15,677 nucleotides of DNA from Propionibacteriaceae bacterium (GCA_030450535.1 JAKDIK010000024.1:1-15677), one strand, 5' to 3'. Positions 1 to 6,956 are shown, counted from the stretch's first letter. Numbers and translations are program-made. The notes: generated by a model from the letters alone, not told the origin.

Positions 1-725
1 CGACCCTCACCCCGGCGCTCACCGAGACGCTCGCGCGGGCGGCCACGCTGACCCCGGCCCGCACGGGGGCCGCGCTCTCGCCCATGACCTGCAGCGCCGG
101 CGTCTGCGGCAAGCGGTACGCGAACCTGTCGATTCTGTGGACGACCGGCCGCGGCACCTCGCTGGGGCACGCCACCACCACGAGGCCGACCCTCATCCCC
201 GCCTACGTCGACATGGCCACGACCGGATTCAGCAACGAGATCGAATGGCTCACCGCCGTCCGCATCGCCACGGGCTGGCCGGATGGCACCTTCCAGCCAT
301 CGCGCCCCGTCGCCCGGGACGCGATGGCCGCCTTCCTCTACCGCGCCGCGGGATCGCCGGCCTTCACCCCTGCCCGCCAGACGTTCCGCGATGTGACCCC
401 CGTGACCCAGTTCTACAAGGAGATCGAGTGGGCCGCGGCCCGCGGCATCACGCGCGGCTACGGCGACGGCACGTTCCGTCCGCTGGATCCGATCACGCGC
501 GACGCCATGGCCGCCTTCCTCTATCGCGCCGCCGGTTCGCCGTCCTACGCGCCGCCCGCCGCGGCCAGCTTCAGCGATGTCCCGCTCGGCACACTCTTCC
601 GCACCGAGATCGAGTGGCTGGTCTCCCGCCGCATCACCACGGGGTACCCCGACCGCACGTTCCGCCCGCTGGCCGAGGTCAGCCGCGAGGCGACCGCCGC
701 GTTCCTGTACCGCCGCGCTGCCTGA
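1..725 (+). CDS. SLH-repeat surface protein, C-terminal part (5' end outside window)
   Basis: The reading frame is open from base 3 with no need for a start, so this is the 3' end of a longer gene. The last ~170 residues are three tandem S-layer-homology-like repeats. Each has an aromatic/acidic opening (YVDM, FRDV, FSDV), a central EIEW helix, a turn of the GYPDGTF.P type (GWPDGTFQP, GYGDGTFRP, GYPDRTFRP) and a closing AAFLYR helix. SLH domains bind secondary cell-wall polymers, so the protein is probably exported and held on the cell surface by its C-terminus. The ~70 residues before the repeats contain a CSAGVC cysteine pair and match nothing I recognise; they may be the end of the functional domain. 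The gene ends facing the DUF3152 gene. The third repeat is slightly degenerate (DRTF for DGTF). The repeat assignment is secure; the function of the whole protein is unknown. Confidence 0.88.
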   Translation, partial: TLTPALTETLARAATLTPARTGAALSPMTCSAGVCGKRYANLSILWTTGRGTSLGHATTTRPTLIPAYVDMATTGFSNEIEWLTAVRIATGWPDGTFQPSRPVARDAMAAFLYRAAGSPAFTPARQTFRDVTPVTQFYKEIEWAAARGITRGYGDGTFRPLDPITRDAMAAFLYRAAGSPSYAPPAAASFSDVPLGTLFRTEIEWLVSRRITTGYPDRTFRPLAEVSREATAAFLYRRAA

Positions 726-797
726 GCCCGCCGCACCCCCGCCGCCCGGAGCCGATACGAGCCGCCCGAGCCGCCCTGGCCCAGCGCCCGGACCAAC

Positions 798-811
798 GGC
801 GTCCGGACGCC
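798..811. repeat. Perfect 14-bp palindrome GGCGTCCGGACGCC between convergent genes
   Basis: The palindrome lies in the 87-bp gap between the SLH gene stop and the DUF3152 stop. As RNA it could fold as GGCGT-CCGG-ACGCC, a 5-bp stem with a 4-nt loop. No T-tract follows, so a terminator role for the SLH transcript is only possible. The same 14-mer recurs exactly at 2528-2541 inside panE, which argues that it is a genome-favoured word rather than a dedicated terminator. I see nothing else in the rest of this gap. Confidence 0.5.
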
Positions 812-812
812 C

Positions 813-1553
813 TCAGTCGGCCTCGCGCGGCCAGGCGTTGGGCACGCAGCCGTCCAGTTCGATGCTCTGCTGCATCATCACGGGCGCCGCCCGGCCCTCC
901 GCCGGGCACGCGACGTGCCCCTGGCCGAGGAAATGCCCCACCTCGTGATTGACCAGATAGGCGCGGTACATGGCCAGATCGTCATAGGTGGGCGTCATGT
1001 AGAGCCAGCGATCGGTGTTCAGGACGACGTCGTTGCCATTGCGGCAATTCCACTTGCGCTCGATGTCGAGCGGCGCGCAAAGGGTCTGGGCGCTGTCCGG
1101 CGCGGCGAGGTAGATGGCCAGGGTGTCCTCAGTCTCCGCGGTGACGGCCCTGAAGGACGTCCGTCCGTACCCCGCCCACCCGCGCGGATCGTCGAAGACG
1201 GCCTGGATCTCCCGAGCAGCCTCATCCGCGTCGATGTCCACCGTCGATTCGACCTTGACGACGTAGTCGATCATGCGCGCGTTCGCCGTCCCCGAGTCGA
1301 TGGCCGTGGTGTTGAGCCGGTACTCCCCCGACGAGACGGCATCCGACGTCCACACCTGCTGGCGGGCGATCTCCGGGATCGTCGGCGTCGGGGTGGGCGT
1401 CGGCGTCGGCGAGACGGGCACCGCGGTCTCGGACGGCGGACGCGGCACCAGATACGCCCACGCGATCCCGCCGCCGACGAGCAGCACCAGCAGCAGGAAC
1501 AGCCCGCGCCACGCGTTGCGCCTACGAGCGGGCTGGGGGGCGGCGCTGCTCAT
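813..1553 (-). CDS. DUF3152 family membrane-anchored zinc metalloprotease-like protein
   Basis: 246 residues. A basic N-terminus (RRRNAWR) is followed by one hydrophobic segment at about residues 16-34, then a Pro/Thr linker (PTPTPTPT), then the DUF3152 domain. The protein is therefore probably anchored in the membrane with the domain outside. The zinc site is visible as HEVGHFLGQGH (H203, E204, H207, H213), the metzincin-like HExxHxxGxxH pattern. It is followed by VMMQQS, a plausible Met-turn, and the family signature GC.PNAWP. Cysteines before and after the site (LCAP, NCRN, HVAC, DGC) could form disulfides outside the cell. DUF3152 is typical of actinobacteria and its substrates are not established; proteolysis is inferred from the motif. 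The ATG has no Shine-Dalgarno, but a TAAGCT box ends 6 nt upstream, which suggests a leaderless transcript. The gene is divergent from panE. Confidence 0.88.
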   Translation of the reverse strand: MSSAAPQPARRRNAWRGLFLLLVLLVGGGIAWAYLVPRPPSETAVPVSPTPTPTPTPTIPEIARQQVWTSDAVSSGEYRLNTTAIDSGTANARMIDYVVKVESTVDIDADEAAREIQAVFDDPRGWAGYGRTSFRAVTAETEDTLAIYLAAPDSAQTLCAPLDIERKWNCRNGNDVVLNTDRWLYMTPTYDDLAMYRAYLVNHEVGHFLGQGHVACPAEGRAAPVMMQQSIELDGCVPNAWPREAD

Positions 1554-1559
1554 GGGGCC

Positions 1560-1565
1560 AGCTTA
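1560..1565 (-). promoter_or_regulatory. -10 box TAAGCT for the DUF3152 gene, leaderless arrangement
   Basis: On the minus strand TAAGCT is followed by GGCCCC and then the ATG. A -10 of the TANNNT type with a 6-nt gap to the start codon puts transcription initiation at or next to the A of ATG. No purine-rich ribosome-binding site is present. No convincing -35 is visible. Confidence 0.5.
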
Positions 1566-1589
1566 CGGTCGCGCGCGGCCCGGGGTCGC

Positions 1590-1595
1590 TAGGCT
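1590..1595 (+). promoter_or_regulatory. -10 box TAGGCT upstream of the ketopantoate reductase gene
   Basis: TAGGCTCGC lies 23 nt before the ATG, with a Shine-Dalgarno GGAAGGGAGG in between (1602-1611). The same nine bases (TAGGCTCGC) occur upstream of the GH3 gene at 4003-4011, in the same position relative to a Shine-Dalgarno. This supports it as the local housekeeping -10 form. The 65-bp gap is shared with the divergent DUF3152 promoter. Confidence 0.45.
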
Positions 1596-1618
1596 CGCGA
1601 CGGAAGGGAGGGCGACGC

Positions 1619-2647
1619 ATGAAGTTCCTGTTCCTCGGGGCCGGCGCGATCGGCACCTACATCGGCGGATCGCTCGCGGCCGCCGGCCAGGCGGTGGCGT
1701 TCGTCGAGCAGCCCGGCATGGCCGCGGTGATCCGCGAGCGTGGGCTGCGCGTCCACGTGGACGGCGGCGTCCGGGCGGTGTCCGACGTCACCGTGCACGA
1801 TTCGATGGCGGACGCCCTCGCCGCCGGTCCCTACGACGTGGGGGTCGTGGCGCTGAAGTCGTTCGACACGGCCGCGGCGATGGACGACCTCATGGCGCCG
1901 GGGCTGGCGGTACCGGACGCGATCCTGAGCCTGCAGAACGGCGTCGACAACGAGGCGACCATCGGCGAGCGCGTCGGCGCAGACCGCGTCATCGCGGGCA
2001 CCGTGGCGTCCGCGGTGGGCAAGCCGGGCGTGGGCGAGGCGGTCGAGGAGAAGCACCGGGGCATGGGGGTGGCGCTGGGTCACCCCTCATCTGAGGGCAT
2101 CGTCGCCGCGCTCAACGCGGCGGGGCTCTCCGCGCGGGCCTATCCAGCGGCGGGACCGATGAAATGGTCGAAGCTCTTGACGAACCTCACCGGCAACGCA
2201 ACCTCGGCGATTCTCGACATGCCGGTCGCCGATCTGTTCGCCGACCGGCGGTTGTACGCCGTCGAGGTCGAGGTGCTGCGCGAGTGCCTGCGGGTGATGC
2301 GCGCGATGGGGATGAAGCCGGTCGACCTGCCGGGGACGCCGGTCCGGCTGCTGGCGCTGGCGTCCGAACGGCTGCCGCGCGTGATCGCGCAACCCGCACT
2401 GACGCGGGCCCTGGGGGCGGGACGCGGCGACAAGATGCCGAGTTTCCACATCGATCTGCACTCCGGTCGGGGGCAGTCGGAGGTCACCTACCTCAACGGG
2501 GCGATCGTCCGCTACGGCGCGCAGCACGGCGTCCGGACGCCCGTCAACGAGGTGCTGACCCGCACCCTGCTGGCCCTCACCGACGGGAGCGAGGATCTGG
2601 AGCGCTTCCGGCACCGTCCGGACGAACTGCTGGGCCTGCTGTCCTGA
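1619..2647 (+). CDS. panE: Ketopantoate reductase family protein (2-dehydropantoate 2-reductase)
   Basis: 342 residues, slightly longer than the ~300 usual for the family. The N-terminal Rossmann motif GAGAIG (residues 7-12) binds NADP(H). Other family marks are ALKSFDT and SLQNGVDNE, the catalytic-lysine helix KWSKLLTNL (K182, equivalent to the essential Lys of E. coli PanE), and the C-terminal PSFHIDL.SGR..SEVTYLNG segment containing the Ser and Glu that bind substrate. The expected reaction is NADPH-dependent reduction of 2-dehydropantoate to pantoate, for pantothenate and CoA synthesis, in the cytoplasm. Paralogues of this family act on other 2-oxo acids, and no other pantothenate gene is adjacent, so the exact substrate is inferred. 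The ATG is well supported by the preceding GGAAGGGAGG. The gene is monocistronic between a divergent and a convergent neighbour. Confidence 0.85.
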   Translation: MKFLFLGAGAIGTYIGGSLAAAGQAVAFVEQPGMAAVIRERGLRVHVDGGVRAVSDVTVHDSMADALAAGPYDVGVVALKSFDTAAAMDDLMAPGLAVPDAILSLQNGVDNEATIGERVGADRVIAGTVASAVGKPGVGEAVEEKHRGMGVALGHPSSEGIVAALNAAGLSARAYPAAGPMKWSKLLTNLTGNATSAILDMPVADLFADRRLYAVEVEVLRECLRVMRAMGMKPVDLPGTPVRLLALASERLPRVIAQPALTRALGAGRGDKMPSFHIDLHSGRGQSEVTYLNGAIVRYGAQHGVRTPVNEVLTRTLLALTDGSEDLERFRHRPDELLGLLS

Positions 2648-2682
2648 ACGGCGCGACGCAGGTTGGTCACTCGACGCCCTCA

Positions 2683-2703
2683 CCCCCCGGTTTTCCGGCG
2701 GGG
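2683..2703 (+). terminator. Candidate hairpin after panE
   Basis: CCCC-CCGG-TTTT-CCGG-C-GGGG forms an 8-bp GC stem with a one-base bulge and a TTTT loop, 35 nt after the panE stop. There is no clear U-tract, so termination is uncertain. The rest of the gap (2648-2777) between the convergent genes holds two copies of GGACGCC (near 2727 and 2769) and no further gene. Confidence 0.35.
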
Positions 2704-2777
2704 CGTTGTCGGATCGCCGTCAGACCCGGACGCCCCCTGCGCGCTCGGCCATCGGCGCTTCACCGGATCCGGACGCC

Positions 2778-3854
2778 CTACTCCCCCGGATAGCGGACGC
2801 CGACCTGCGCCCTGATGTCGTCCAGGGTCGCCATGATCGCGACCGTCTCGTCGAGGCCCAGCAGGGGCGACTCGGTGGCCCCGTCGGCGACCAGTTGCGC
2901 CAGGTGGACGGCCTCGAAGCAGAGCCCCTCGGAATCCCGGATCGCCGGTGGCGCGGATTCGGCGATCTCGCCGTCACTGGTCACCAGGCGCACGGCGCCC
3001 GGGTGGTAGAACTTGTCGAGCTCGATGCGCGCCCGCGTGCCCGCGATGCTGGCGGAGGCGGGCGTCCGGGCGGCGAGCGTCGTCGAGAGCAGGGCGTGGG
3101 CGCCGGCGTCCGACACCACCGACGGGCTCGCGCCGGCATCCGAGGGGCCGCTTGGCTCGTGCTCGAACACCATCGACACCTGCCGGTCGACTCCGGACTC
3201 GGTGAGCGTCCCTGACGCGTGGACGCGCGCCGGCGTCCCGAGGGCGAAGAAGGCGAACGAGACGGGGTAGATGCCGAGATCGAGCAGGGCGCCGCCGGCG
3301 AGCTCGGGGTCGTGGAGGCGCGGGACCCTGTCGGCGCTCAGAGGCTGGCCGTGGTCGGCGATGACGGTCTCGATCGGGCCCAGTGTGCCGTCGGCCAGGA
3401 GCTGACGCACGATGTCGAACCGGGGCAGGAACCGTGGCCACATGGCCTCCAGGCACGCCACCTTGGCCGCGCGCGCGGCGTCGGACACCTCACGCGCCTC
3501 GGCGGCGTTGCGCGTGAAGGACTTCTCGATGAGCACGTGTTTGCCGGCCTCGATGGCGAGCAGCGCCTGCTCGCGATGGCCGCTGTGGGGGGAGGCGACG
3601 TAGACGATGTCCACGTCGGCGTCGGCAACGAGGGCCTCATAGGAGTCGTAGGCGCGTTCGACGCCGAACTCGTCGGCGAAGCGCTGGGCGCGCTCCAGCG
3701 AACGCGATCCGCACGCGACGAGCCGCTGGCGGGTGTGGGTGCGGAGCGCGTGCGCCATGCCGGACGCGATGTTGCCCGGGGCAATGATGCCCCAGCCGAG
3801 CGGCGGCGCGTCGGCGGGGTCGGGGGTGCGGGGAGTCGGCAGCGTGGGCGTCAT
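2778..3854 (-). CDS. Gfo/Idh/MocA family NAD(P)-dependent oxidoreductase
   Basis: 358 residues from the ATG at 3854. An upstream in-frame TTG at 3911 would add 19 residues that do not resemble the fold, so I prefer the ATG, although its ribosome-binding site is weak. The N-terminal Rossmann domain begins GWGIIAPGNIA (GxGxIA-type NAD(P) loop). It is followed by the family marks YVASPHSGH, KHVLIEKSFTRN (the usual EKP is EKS here), EAMWPRFLP and GGALLDLGIYP. These last features resemble the dihydrodiol/xylose dehydrogenase branch, which oxidises or reduces cyclic polyols and sugars. A low-complexity stretch with two SDAGA repeats interrupts the C-terminal sheet. The gene is divergent from a GH3 glycosidase across a gap with a large inverted repeat, so a role in processing released sugars is plausible. 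The substrate is not determined. Confidence 0.85.
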   Translation of the reverse strand: MTPTLPTPRTPDPADAPPLGWGIIAPGNIASGMAHALRTHTRQRLVACGSRSLERAQRFADEFGVERAYDSYEALVADADVDIVYVASPHSGHREQALLAIEAGKHVLIEKSFTRNAAEAREVSDAARAAKVACLEAMWPRFLPRFDIVRQLLADGTLGPIETVIADHGQPLSADRVPRLHDPELAGGALLDLGIYPVSFAFFALGTPARVHASGTLTESGVDRQVSMVFEHEPSGPSDAGASPSVVSDAGAHALLSTTLAARTPASASIAGTRARIELDKFYHPGAVRLVTSDGEIAESAPPAIRDSEGLCFEAVHLAQLVADGATESPLLGLDETVAIMATLDDIRAQVGVRYPGE

Positions 3855-3911
3855 GTGCCCACTCAACCATGTCGGTGCGGAGCAGGCCCCCGAGAACGAC
3901 AGTGGGCGCAA

Positions 3912-3959
3912 CTCACTGGAAACATCGGGTGAGTAGACGGGCCCGATGTTTCCAGTGAG
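3912..3959. promoter_or_regulatory. Perfect 18-bp inverted repeat in the divergent oxidoreductase/GH3 gap
   Basis: The arms CTCACTGGAAACATCGGG (3912-3929) and its exact complement (3942-3959) are separated by 12 nt. The right arm also takes part in competing pairings: GTTTCC (3948-3953) with GGAAAC (3960-3965), and GGTGAGT (3928-3934) with ACTCACC (3964-3970). A 9-mer ACGACAGTG (3896-3904) is mirrored at 3995-4003. The position, between two divergent metabolic genes and upstream of the GH3 -10 box, fits an operator for a sugar-responsive regulator. TGGAAAC resembles a LacI-family half-site, though the spacing is wider than the classic operator. A structured leader or a small mobile remnant are alternatives. 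The repeat is certain; its role is not. Confidence 0.6.
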
Positions 3960-4002
3960 GGAAACTCACCTGCCGGCGAGCGCCCAGCCCGAAGCACTGT
4001 CG

Positions 4003-4008
4003 TAGGCT
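4003..4008 (+). promoter_or_regulatory. -10 box TAGGCT upstream of the GH3 gene
   Basis: TAGGCTCGC is followed about 20 nt later by the Shine-Dalgarno GAGGAGG (4029-4035 region) and the ATG. It is identical over nine bases to the box upstream of panE. No good -35 is visible 17 bp upstream, which fits a promoter dependent on an activator or a relaxed actinobacterial promoter. Confidence 0.45.
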
Positions 4009-4037
4009 CGCTCCCGAGACCGGCTCGAGGAGGAACC

Positions 4038-6143
4038 ATGGTTCAGCGCTTCACCAACCCCGATGGCCCCACCATCTCCACGGCGACGGGACGGGTGATC
4101 GAGACCGACGGCCGGGTGTTCCGGGATCTGGCCGGCGACGGGCAGCTCATCCCGGCCGCCGACTGGCGTCTGGACGCCACGCAGCGGGCGCGCGATCTGG
4201 CGTCCCGCCTCACCGTGGAGCAGATCGCCGGGCTGATGCTCTACTCCGCTCATCAGACGGTGCCCTCGGCCCCGGGCGGGCCGTTCTCGGGCACCTACGG
4301 GGGGCAACCGTACGATCCTGCGGTGCACGGCGCCGCCGACCTCACCGACCAGCAGCGCGACTTCCTTCTGCGCGACCACATCCGCCACGTGCTGGTCATC
4401 ACCTTCTCCGACGTCGAGACGGCCGTCGCGTGGCACAACAACATGCAGGAGCTGGCCGAGAACCAGCCGCTGAGCATCCCCATCAACTTCTCGACCGATC
4501 CCCGCCACGGTGCCTCCGAGTCGGGCGCCGAGTTCAAGTCGGCCTCGGCCGCCGTCTCGAAGTGGCCCGAGGGCATCGGCCTGGCCGCCATCGGCGACGT
4601 CGAGGTGGTCCGCCGCTTCGCCGACGTCGTCCGCCAGGAATACCGCGCGCTGGGCTTCGCCACCGCGCTCGGGCCGCAGATCGACCTCGCCACCGAGCCG
4701 CGTTGGATGCGCGCGGTCGACACCGTCGGCGGGGACGTCGAGCGGGCCGTCGCGTTCACACGGGCCTACGTGGACGCCCTCCAGACCACCCCGGGCGCCG
4801 AGGACGGCTGGGGTCATCGCAGCGTCATCGCCATGGTCAAGCACTGGCCCGGCGGGGGCACCGGAGAGGGGGGTCGCGACGCCCACTACCGCTTCGGGCA
4901 GTACAACGTGTATCCCGGCGGCAACGCCGCGGAGCATCGGCGTCCGTTCACCGACGGCGCGTTCGCCCTGGACGGACCCACCGGCTCCGCGGGCGCCGTC
5001 ATGCCGTACTACTCGGTCTCGGTCGGCGAGAACGAGGGCGAGTTCGGCAACTCGTACTCCGAGCGACTCATCCGTGACGAACTCCGGGGCACCCACGGCT
5101 ACGACGGCGTCGTGTGCACCGACTGGGGCATCACCGGCGACCCGGGCCCGATGGATTCCTTCGCGGCCCGCTGCTTCGGCGTCGAGGATCTGACGGTCGC
5201 CGAGCGCCACCTGCGCCTCATCTGCAACGGCATCGACCAGTTCGGCGGCAACAACGACGCTGCTCCGGTCCTCCAGGCGTACCGGCTGGGCGTCGAGAGC
5301 CATGGCGAGGAATTCATGCGCGCCCGGTTCGAGGAGTCGGCCGTCCGCCTGCTGCGCGGCATGTTCCGCGTGGGGCTGTTCGACGACCCCTACCTCGACG
5401 TTGCCGAGAGTCTCGCCGTCGTCGGCAACCCCGACTTCGTCGCGGAGGGCTTCGCCGCCCAGGTGGCGTCCGTCATCGCGCTGAAGGGCGTCGATCGGCC
5501 CATCGCGAAGGGCTCGAAGGTGTGGATTCCGCGCCGGCACACCGAGGCCCACAAGGGGTTCATGCGCAACGTCATCCCGGCCTCCGACTCCGACGGCCTG
5601 GGCCGCGACGCCGCCGCGGAGTACTTCGAGCTCGTGGACGAACCCGCGGACGCCGACGCCGCGCTCGTCGTCATGGAGAGCCCGCACTCCGACCCCTACG
5701 TGGACGGCTTCCGGCCGATCAGCCTGCAGTATCGGCCCTATCGCGCGGAGAGCGCCCGGGAGGCCTCGTTGGCCGGGGATCGCTCGTACCGCGGGCAGGA
5801 GGCGGTGCTGTGGAATGCGTCGGATCTGACGAACCTCGAGGCGGCGCGGGACGCCATGGGCGACAAGCCCGTCGTGGTCGCGATGAAGCTGGACACCCCG
5901 GTGATCCTGGCCGAGGTCGAGCCGCTCGCGGACGCCCTCTTCGTGCACTACGGGGTCTCCGACCGGGCTCTGCTGGACGTGGTCACGGGCGCAGGCGTCC
6001 CGGGCGGACGCCTGCCCGCCACCATGCCGCGCGACATGGAGACGATCGAGGCCTCGGCCGAGGACGTCTTCGACGACTACGCCCCGTACGTCGACTCCGC
6101 CGGCAATACCTACGCCACGGGCTTCGGCCTGGGCGCCCGCTGA
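4038..6143 (+). CDS. Glycoside hydrolase family 3 protein, cytoplasmic
   Basis: 701 residues, starting at an ATG four bases after AGGAGG. The N-terminal part is the GH3 barrel: FSTDPRHG, the GF.TALGPQIDL strand, KHWPGGGTGEGGRDAHY (K268, H269; the usual KHFPG region) and the nucleophile motif GYDGVVCTDWG, with D362 as the predicted catalytic nucleophile. The C-terminal part is the alpha/beta sandwich, ending GRLPATMPRDMETIE and YATGFGLG. Family members remove terminal beta-linked glucose, xylose or related residues from oligosaccharides and glycosides. There is no signal peptide, so it should act on imported small substrates. The TGEGGRD and NVYPGGN segments belong to the longer two-domain branch, but specificity cannot be read from sequence. 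It is divergent from the Gfo/Idh oxidoreductase and may be co-regulated with it through the inverted repeat between them. Confidence 0.9.
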   Translation: MVQRFTNPDGPTISTATGRVIETDGRVFRDLAGDGQLIPAADWRLDATQRARDLASRLTVEQIAGLMLYSAHQTVPSAPGGPFSGTYGGQPYDPAVHGAADLTDQQRDFLLRDHIRHVLVITFSDVETAVAWHNNMQELAENQPLSIPINFSTDPRHGASESGAEFKSASAAVSKWPEGIGLAAIGDVEVVRRFADVVRQEYRALGFATALGPQIDLATEPRWMRAVDTVGGDVERAVAFTRAYVDALQTTPGAEDGWGHRSVIAMVKHWPGGGTGEGGRDAHYRFGQYNVYPGGNAAEHRRPFTDGAFALDGPTGSAGAVMPYYSVSVGENEGEFGNSYSERLIRDELRGTHGYDGVVCTDWGITGDPGPMDSFAARCFGVEDLTVAERHLRLICNGIDQFGGNNDAAPVLQAYRLGVESHGEEFMRARFEESAVRLLRGMFRVGLFDDPYLDVAESLAVVGNPDFVAEGFAAQVASVIALKGVDRPIAKGSKVWIPRRHTEAHKGFMRNVIPASDSDGLGRDAAAEYFELVDEPADADAALVVMESPHSDPYVDGFRPISLQYRPYRAESAREASLAGDRSYRGQEAVLWNASDLTNLEAARDAMGDKPVVVAMKLDTPVILAEVEPLADALFVHYGVSDRALLDVVTGAGVPGGRLPATMPRDMETIEASAEDVFDDYAPYVDSAGNTYATGFGLGAR

Positions 6144-6148
6144 GGTTC

Positions 6149-6163
6149 GGCGGACACCCCGCC
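6149..6163 (+). terminator. Weak hairpin after the GH3 gene
   Basis: GGCGG-ACACC-CCGCC forms a 5-bp GC stem five bases after the GH3 stop. No T-run follows. It may help end the GH3 transcript, but the evidence is thin. Confidence 0.25.
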
Positions 6164-6207
6164 CCCTGATTCACCCGCGCCCTCACAAGCCTGATTCAAC
6201 GGTCAAT

Positions 6208-6213
6208 TACAAT
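6208..6213 (+). promoter_or_regulatory. -10 box TACAAT for the DUF2231-cytochrome b5 gene, leaderless
   Basis: TACAAT ends 6 nt before the ATG at 6220 (gap ACCGGC), the classic leaderless arrangement. No Shine-Dalgarno is present. The region is locally AT-rich. Upstream, the 9-mer CCTGATTCA occurs twice (6165-6173 and 6190-6198, period 25 bp); the second copy falls where a -35 or activator site would lie. Confidence 0.6.
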
Positions 6214-6219
6214 ACCGGC

Positions 6220-6924
6220 ATGCTTGGGCTCCCCCTCCACCCGCTACTCGTGCACGCGGCGGTCGTGCTGGTCCCGCTGGCAGCGCTGGGCGTCATCGCG
6301 ATCGTCGCATCGGCACGCCTGCGGGGCCGCTACTCCACGCTGGTCCTCGGCCTGGTCGTGGTGGCGGCCGTGACGACGATCATCACCCGGTTCTCCGGGG
6401 AGGCGCTGGCCGAGCAGCTCACCGAGCCCGAGGTCCACGCCCGCTGGGGCAACCTGACGATGCTCAGCGCGGTGGCGCTCGCGGCGCTCACGCTCGGCTG
6501 GTGGTTCTTGCAGCGGCGGGACGCCGAGCGCCTCGGTCAGCGGGGTGTGGGCGTCCTCGCCGCCGGGGCACTGAGCGTCGGGGCCGCCCTGGCAAGCCTG
6601 ACGTTCGTCCTCCTCGCCGGTCACTCCGGCGCCACCGCGACCTGGACCGAGCGCCTGACCCCGCCGGCCAGCACGACCACGGCGGACGCCCCCACCTACA
6701 GCCTTGCCGACGTCGCCCAGCACGACACGGAGCAATCCTGCTGGGCCGCGATCGACGGCGCCGTCTACGACCTCACGGACTGGATCGGCCGGCACCCGGG
6801 GGGACGCCAGCGCATCCTGGCCCTGTGCGGGACGGACGCCACGGAGCGCTTCCACACCCAGCACGACGATGCCCGGCGTCCCCACGCCCAGCTGGCGAGC
6901 TTCCGCATCGGCGACCTGGCCTGA
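6220..6924 (+). CDS. DUF2231-type membrane domain fused to a cytochrome b5 heme domain
   Basis: 234 residues. The N-terminal half opens with the DUF2231 signature LPLHPLLVHAAVVLVPLA and has four hydrophobic segments (about residues 6-29, 38-58, 75-95 and 106-128). After a Thr/Pro linker, residues ~160-232 form a cytochrome b5 fold: YSLADVAQH, CWAAIDGAVYDLTDW, HPGG, LCGTDATERF and FRIGDL. The heme ligands are predicted to be H192 (HPGG) and H215, 23 residues apart as in classical b5. The protein should therefore be a membrane-held one-electron carrier. DUF2231 proteins are often linked to redox or metal functions but have no settled activity. Its partner and the side of the membrane it faces are unknown. 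It stands alone, with a leaderless start and convergent to the ABC transporter genes. Domain calls are firm; the function is inferred. Confidence 0.87.
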   Translation: MLGLPLHPLLVHAAVVLVPLAALGVIAIVASARLRGRYSTLVLGLVVVAAVTTIITRFSGEALAEQLTEPEVHARWGNLTMLSAVALAALTLGWWFLQRRDAERLGQRGVGVLAAGALSVGAALASLTFVLLAGHSGATATWTERLTPPASTTTADAPTYSLADVAQHDTEQSCWAAIDGAVYDLTDWIGRHPGGRQRILALCGTDATERFHTQHDDARRPHAQLASFRIGDLA

Positions 6925-6926
6925 CC

Positions 6927-6952
6927 GGCCATGGCTGCGCAGTTGCGCGGCC
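6927..6952. terminator. Candidate hairpin between convergent genes
   Basis: GGCC (6927-6930) can pair with GGCC (6949-6952) around an inner GCGC-AGTT-GCGC stem (6937-6948), with a bulge on one side. It fills most of the 32-nt gap between the cytochrome b5 gene stop and the ATPase gene stop, so it could serve either strand. No T-run is present. Confidence 0.3.
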
Positions 6953-6956
6953 CGGA

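Noticed and set aside
1378..1412. GGCGTC-type microsatellite in the DUF3152 gene
   Set aside because: It simply encodes the Pro/Thr linker after the membrane helix, a common low-complexity spacer, and not an independent element.
3855..3911. TTG start 57 nt upstream for the Gfo/Idh oxidoreductase
   Set aside because: The added residues do not belong to the fold, and the ATG at 3854 leaves a normal short N-terminal tail before the Rossmann motif.
3966..5948. Long open frame on the minus strand opposite the GH3 gene (660 codons)
   Set aside because: It is a shadow of the GC-rich GH3 gene. Its translation is Arg/Gly/Asp/His-rich without domains, while the plus strand has clear GH3 motifs and a Shine-Dalgarno.
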